A stretch of 64,000 bases of DNA from Trileptium ribeirensis (Eukaryota; Nematoda; Enoplea; Enoplida; Thoracostomopsidae), in NCBI GenBank assembly GCA_030248225.1, contig JASANE010009808.1, positions 1 to 64,000 on the forward strand, written 5' to 3'. The translations under genes and the position numbers were made by a program. Shown here one piece after another: positions 50,101 through 56,100 of this stretch. The notes under the pieces were generated by a model. That model was not told where the DNA came from. It made no database searches and saw only the letters and a program-made list of their open reading frames with translations. The stretch's first letter is position 1, and every line of letters begins with the position of its first letter.

Positions 50101-53100
50101 ACGATTTCGAGCACTAATTCATGATGTCGTCGCGGAAATACAAGATGCTTCGCTGGGACCGCTGAGATTAGCGTCACTGTAATTAGCTGACAAATAGAAA
50201 GCATAATAATACCTAATTATATAGCAACGGATAGTAAGTAAGTTTTTTAATGAATAGCTTAAACCTAATCGGGTTGTCCGTTGCAAAGATGCTTTCGATA
50301 AATTCAACAGTTACTCTGATTCTGGCCTAGAAATCGCTTTTACACGATATAATCTTGAGACAAATAGAACCTAATATTTCAAATCCAGAAAATATAACTG
50401 TAAAATATGCATGCGTTTTGTTCCTATAATGATTTTGCCTATTTATTTCGTAGTTTGGGTGATAATAAGGGCGACTACATTATAGTGTACAAACCAAATT
50501 TTACAAAGACCGTCAATATTTAAACCAAATACCGCCTACTACTCGCAAGTACTGGTAACAACAGCAGTAGATACTTGATTTGACACAAAATGGTTTTGTT
50601 TTAGTTACCTATAAAAGGTGTTATTCGTATTATGGCTGAGTATGCAATAAGACATATCACCTCCGCTGCAAAATTTTTATATCTGTAGCATGCCATAGGC
50701 GAGCACAACAGAACTCGACTCGACTAATATTAGGGGTAAAAACTTAGCCATCCAGATACTTTCCTTAATAGTTAAGTGCTCGTTGCTAAACAAAATCGAC
50801 TGTAAAAATTGAACTTCCTGAGCTACAACCTTTCGCAACAAGACTGTGCATTAACGCAAAACCGGTAAACCAGATAGTCTATCTTACACAAAATAATTTC
50901 ATTATATGTTATTAATTCTTTTGTATTTCATTTACTCTATGTACAATAATTCACAAAATGCTAATTATATTAAGTATATATAATTAAACACATCTGCGCC
51001 ATGCAAGTATATGCAATGTCTAAATGCTACATTAGACTAGTTTTCCCCAGCGTACCCTGTTATATGTGAATACCTTGCCAAACAGAACAAGTTTTTAGTT
51101 GCGAACACTACAGTGTAGTTGAATTTTTGAAGTCTGGAAATTTTGGGGTTGCTTATAAACTACGTTAATTTGCTTTTGATGATAGTAATACTGGAATTGG
51201 TAATGTTCGACACGAAAAGAACTCACTCGTTGTTTTATGTCTTTCTATTTCGCATTACGTACTGTTGCCTTAACAATATTTTCCCGTTGAATTGCTCCAG
51301 TATATATATATTTATATAATTTTGGATAAAGTATTTTTCAATAAATTTGTTATCGCGGCCAATAAACACAGCTGGAATGGCCTCCTGTAGCGAATTATTG
51401 AAAAAACTGCAAATAGCGGCACAGCCAAACTGATGCAACCATAGCAAGCAAAATCTTAGACTTTGCTGACTAATTTATAATTAGGCAGGATTATTTATTT
51501 AGTTTGGTAAAAAATAATGCAGTTTGGTCTAACAAAATGCACCTACATTTTATTCGTATCCTTTCAAATTCAATGATTTTGAACTAAACATTTAAAACGT
51601 GCCAGTCATGAACCTTAATATTTTGAGACCGAAGTAAATCTGCTGAACTTAACGTTAATATTTTGAGCCCGAAGCCCATCTGGGGACCGTAATCTTAATA
51701 TTTTGAGCCGAAGTCAATCTGGGGACCGGCTATTTGAACCCGAATTCAATCTGGGGACCGTAACCTTAATATTTTGAGCCGAAGTCGATCTGGGGACCGT
51801 TACCTTAATATTTGGGGCCCGAAGTCAATCTGGGGACCTTAACCTTAATATTTTGAGCCGAAGTCAATCTGGGGACCGTAACTTTATATATTCAATAAAC
51901 AACAGCTTATAGTTCGGCAGGTTTTCGACTGGGTCTTATGCTTAGTATATAGCTTATATACGGTTATTGCCTTATGTTAAGACTCAAGCTTAGGTTTAGT
52001 ATATCGAGGGCGGCACAACCTTTATAAAACTTACACCCCTCAACTTGACTTTGGTTTTACTCTGTATGCTATTGAGTGTTATCATAAAATTTGATTCAGT
52101 GTGTTTACAACGTACATCACGGCCATATATATATTCAGGTCAGATCAGAACACAGATTGACAACAACTCTGACCAGAAGGCTCAACAGGTCACTCTTAGT
52201 GGCGTGGCTAAGGTAAGGCTAGTTTGCTGAGTAAATTGTATTACCAATTGTACTTGGCATTGTTTTTGTCTGGTCTAGTAGCGATTATGGTTTGTTTCTA
52301 TTTAAACGGCATAGATCTTCTCGTACACCAACTACACTGTACACGTGCGCTTTTCACGGAATTACTTAAAATTAAATATAAGTAAAAGCAATAAACATTT
52401 ACAAAACCACCAAGAAAAAATAATTTGCCAAATGTTTCAGTGAATGAAGAATTATAGTATTGTCATACCACATCATTGTTTAGTACTAAGTATAGACAAT
52501 CTACAACGCCTCTTCGCCTTGTTTATGCATTTAGTAAACTAATTCCGAAACGAAGATACTTTTTAAGACCCATGACTAGGACTTAATTTAACACTTGCAT
52601 TTTGTGTCTTAGCAAAACATCACCAAGTCGCGAAAAATAATTATGCAATCATCATTAAGTCATATTGGAGTTTTTTGCGTAGTGCTAAATTTGATAATCA
52701 TCGTAAGCTCCATATGCTTTAAAATTTTGAAAATCTAAATTTTTACTTGTTACTCGGATTAGTAAAATAAATAGCAAACAATATACTGCACTGATACGTT
52801 TTGAATTATCAAGGACCCTTTAACTTTATTTCGCTTATGGTACTTCTCAGATAAGAAGCGATATCCAGATGAATTGAATAGTTTAAACAAACCATTCTAT
52901 CACTGCGTAAATTTTTGACTAACCTTTTACTTGTTACTCGGATTAGTAAAATAAATAGCAAACTATATACTGCACTGATACGTTTTGAATTATCAAGGAC
53001 TCCTTAACTTTATTTCGCTTATGGTACTTCTCAGATATGAAGCGATATCCAGATGAATTGAATAGTTTAAACAAACCATTCTATCACTGCGTAAATTTTT

Positions 53101-56100
53101 GACTAACCTTTTACTTGTTACTCGGATTAGTAAAATAAATAGCAAACTATATACTGCACTGATACGTTTTGAATTATCACGGACCCTTTAACTCTATTTC
53201 GCTTATGGTACTTCTCAGATTAGAAGCGATATCCAGATGAATTGAATAGTTTAAACAAACCAATCTATCAATGCGTAAATTTTTGACTAACCTTTTACTT
53301 GTTACTCGGATTAGTAAAATAAATAGCAAACAATATACTGCACTGATACGTTTTGAATTATCAAGGACCCTTTAACTTTATTTCTCTTATGGTACTTCTC
53401 AGATAAGAAGCGATATCCAGATGAATTGAATAGTTTAAACAAACCAATCTATCACTGCGTAAATTTTTGACTAACCTTTTACTTGTTACTCGGATTAGTA
53501 AAATAAATTGCAAACTATATACTGCACTGATACGTTTTGAATTATCAAGGACCCTTTAACTTTATTTCGCTTACGGTACTTCTCAGATAAGAAGCGATAT
53601 CCAGATGAATTGAATAGTTTAAACAAACCATTCTATCACTGCGTAAATTTTTGACTAACCTTTTACTTGTTACTCGGATTAGTAAAATAAATAGCAAACT
53701 ATATACTGCACTGATACGTTTTGAATTATCAATGGACCCTTTAACTCTATTTCGCTTATGGTACTTCTCAGATAAGAAGCGATATCCAGATGAATTGAAT
53801 AGTTTAAACAAACCATTCTATCACTGCGTAAATTTTTGACTAACCTTTTACTTGTTACTCGGATTAGTAAAATAAATAGCAAACTATATACTGCACTGAT
53901 ACGTTTTGAATTATCAAGGACCCTTTAACTCTATTTCGCTTATGGTACTTCTCAGATTAGAAGCGATATCCAGATGAATTGAATAGTTTAAACAAACCAT
54001 TCTGTCACTGCGTAAATTTTTGACTAACCTTTTACTTGTTACTCGGATTAGTAACATAAATAGCAAACTATATACTGCACTGATACGTTTTGAATTATCA
54101 AGGACCCTTTAACTTTATTTCGCTTATGGTACTTCTCAGATATGAAGCGATATCCAGATGAATTGAATAGTTTAAACAAACCATTCTATCACTGCGTAAA
54201 TTTTTGACTAACCTTTTACTTGTTACTCGGATTAGTAAAATAAATAGCAAACTATATACTGCACTGATACGTTTTGAATTATCAAGGACCCTTTAACTCT
54301 ATTTCGCTTATGGTACTTCTCAGATAAGAAGCGATATCCAGATGAATTGAATAGTTTAAACAAACCATTCTATCACTGCGTAAATTTTTGACTAACCTTT
54401 TACTTGTTACTCGGATTAGTAAAATAAATAGCAAACTATATACTGCACTGATACGTTTTGAATTATCAATGGACCCTTTAACTCTATTTCGCTTATGGTA
54501 CTTCTCAGATAAGAAGCGATATCCAGATGAATTGAATAGTTTAAACAAACCATTCTATCACTGCGTAAATTTTTGACTAACCTTTTACTTGTTACTCGGA
54601 TTAGTAAAATAAATAGCAAACTATATACTGCACTGATACGTTTTGAATTATCAAGGACCCTTTAACTTTATTCCGCTTATGGTACTTCTCAGATATGAAG
54701 CGATATCCAGATGAATTGAATAGTTTAAACAAACCATTCTATCACTGCGTAAATTTTTGACTAACCTTTTACTTGTTACTCGGATTAGTAAAATAAATAG
54801 CAAACTATATACTGCACTGATACGTTTTGAATTATCAAGGACCCTTTAACTCTATTTCGCTTACGGTACTTCTCAGATAAGAAGCGATATCCAGATGAAT
54901 TGAATAGTTTAAACAAACCATTCTATCACTGCGTAAATTTTTGACTAACTTTTTACTTGTTACTCGGATTAGTAAAATAAATAGCAAACTATATACTGCA
55001 CTGATACGTTTTGAACTATTAAGGGCCCTTTAACTTTATTTCGCTTATGGTACTTCTCAGATATGAAGCGATATCCAGATGAATTGAATAGTTTAAACAA
55101 ACCATTCTATCACTGCGTAAATTTTTGACTAACCTTTTACTTGTTACTCGGATTAGTAAAATAAATAGCAAACTATATACTGCACTGATACGTTTTGAAT
55201 TATCAAGGACCCTTTAACTCTATTTCGCTTATGGTACTTCTCAGATAAGAAGCGATATCCAGATGAATTGAATAGTTTAAACAAACCATTCTATCACTGC
55301 GTAAATTTTTGACTAACTTTTTACTTGTTACTCGGATTAGTAAAATAAATAGCAAACTATATACTGCACTGATACGTTTTGATCTATTAAGGACCCTTTA
55401 ACTTTATTTCGCTTACGGTACTTCTCAGATAAGAAGCGATATCCTGATGAATTGAATAGTTTAAACAAACCATTCTATCACTGCGTAAACTTTTGACTAA
55501 CTTTTTACTTGTTACTCGGATTAGTAAAATAAATAGCAAACTATATACTGCACTGATACGTTTTGAACTATTAAGGACCCTTTAACTTTATTTCGCTTAC
55601 GGTACTTCTCAGACAAGAAGCGATATCCAGATGAATTGAATAGTTTAAACAAACCATTCTATCACTGCGTAAATTTTTGACTAACCTTTTACTTGTTACT
55701 CGGATTAGTAAAATAAATAACAAACTATATACTGCACTGATACGTTTTGAATTATCAAGGACCCTTTAACTCTATTTCGCTTATGGTACTTCTCAGATAT
55801 GAAGCGATATCCAGATGAATTGAATAGTTTAAACAAACCATTCTATCACTGCGTAGATTTTTGACTGATTTTGTTTGCAATTACTCACTAGATTAGTTCA
55901 GAATTTTAAGCAAGCAAAAATGGTTAGGGGCACGAGATACTCATGTTCTATTACCCTTAAACATCAAAATTATATGTTTTTAATATGAACGCCACAAGTG
56001 TCCCGAGTGTGAAAATTTACGTCTTGTTACGTGTAGTGCAGGATTATGCCATAAGAATGACAGCTAAGTTCATAAATGCTTTGATCTCAAATGTCGATTT

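Noticed and set aside
53545..54619. Several 60-88 codon ORFs on both strands, repeated twice
   Set aside because: They are frames across the 184 bp satellite and follow its periodicity.
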